DNA of 64,000 bases, from NCBI GenBank assembly GCA_013398295.1, contig VZSF01003242.1, forward strand, positions 630,208 to 694,207, in the 5' to 3' direction. A model generated the notes under the pieces. It saw nothing but the letters and a program-made list of their open reading frames with translations, was not told the DNA's origin and made no database searches. Below are positions 63,947-64,000 of this stretch, one piece after another. Position 1 is the first letter of the stretch, and every line of letters starts with the position of its first letter. Position numbers and translations under genes: made by a program. Source of the stretch: Chionis minor (Eukaryota > Chordata > Aves > Charadriiformes > Chionididae).

Positions 63947-64000
63947 CTGCAGAGGAAACAATAAAGGGAATGTTTTCCCATTAATAAGAAGCATGATATT

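Noticed and set aside
1..64000. tRNA, rRNA, CRISPR arrays, operons, and nested genes such as RNF133/RNF148 that lie in a mammalian CADPS2 intron
   Set aside because: None could be seen by reading either strand. The mammalian nested genes are in a different, more 5' intron and no RING-type frame appears here.

Overview
The window is an AT-rich stretch of a vertebrate nuclear genome, almost certainly from a bird. It holds one multi-exon gene on the minus strand, with every splice site GT-AG, and scattered remnants of CR1 LINE retrotransposons. One CR1 3' end (17131-17206) carries the avian-type tail. There are no prokaryotic features. The species cannot be fixed from the sequence alone.

The gene is the middle part of CADPS2 (calcium-dependent secretion activator 2, CAPS2), a factor that primes dense-core vesicles for release. 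Twelve coding exons were read by hand. In transcription order they are 63880-63946, 59228-59336, 57874-58077, 48605-48741, 45049-45236, 33764-33865, 30279-30342, 27926-28049, 13621-13724, 9873-10029, 812-953 and 563-682. They sum to 1518 nt and stay in one open frame of about 506 residues with no break. The first three encode the PH domain. The next six encode the conserved linker between PH and MUN. The last three enter the MHD1/MUN region and end in a proline/leucine-rich spacer. The 5' exons (N-terminus and C2 domain) lie beyond 64000, and the 3' exons lie below position 1.

The rest is intron. I found no second gene, no RNA gene and no antisense gene that I would defend. The introns hold CR1 pieces of different ages. 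The long coding-derived pieces (20180-21290, 31830-33500, 35200-35480, 40180-40560, 43950-44332) are all on the plus strand, antisense to CADPS2. Other content is simple repeats, a sharply bounded GC-rich G-quadruplex-prone islet (about 59800-60170) and several short, striking symmetric motifs.

Nothing here amounts to a new biological system. The items most worth a second look are the GC-rich islet inside the PH-domain intron, the open reading frame that continues from the last exon into its intron (313-562), a 23-bp RBPJ-like palindrome (16459-16481), a perfect hairpin (41100-41135) and a 31-bp repeat separated by 1.4 kb (39922 and 41342).
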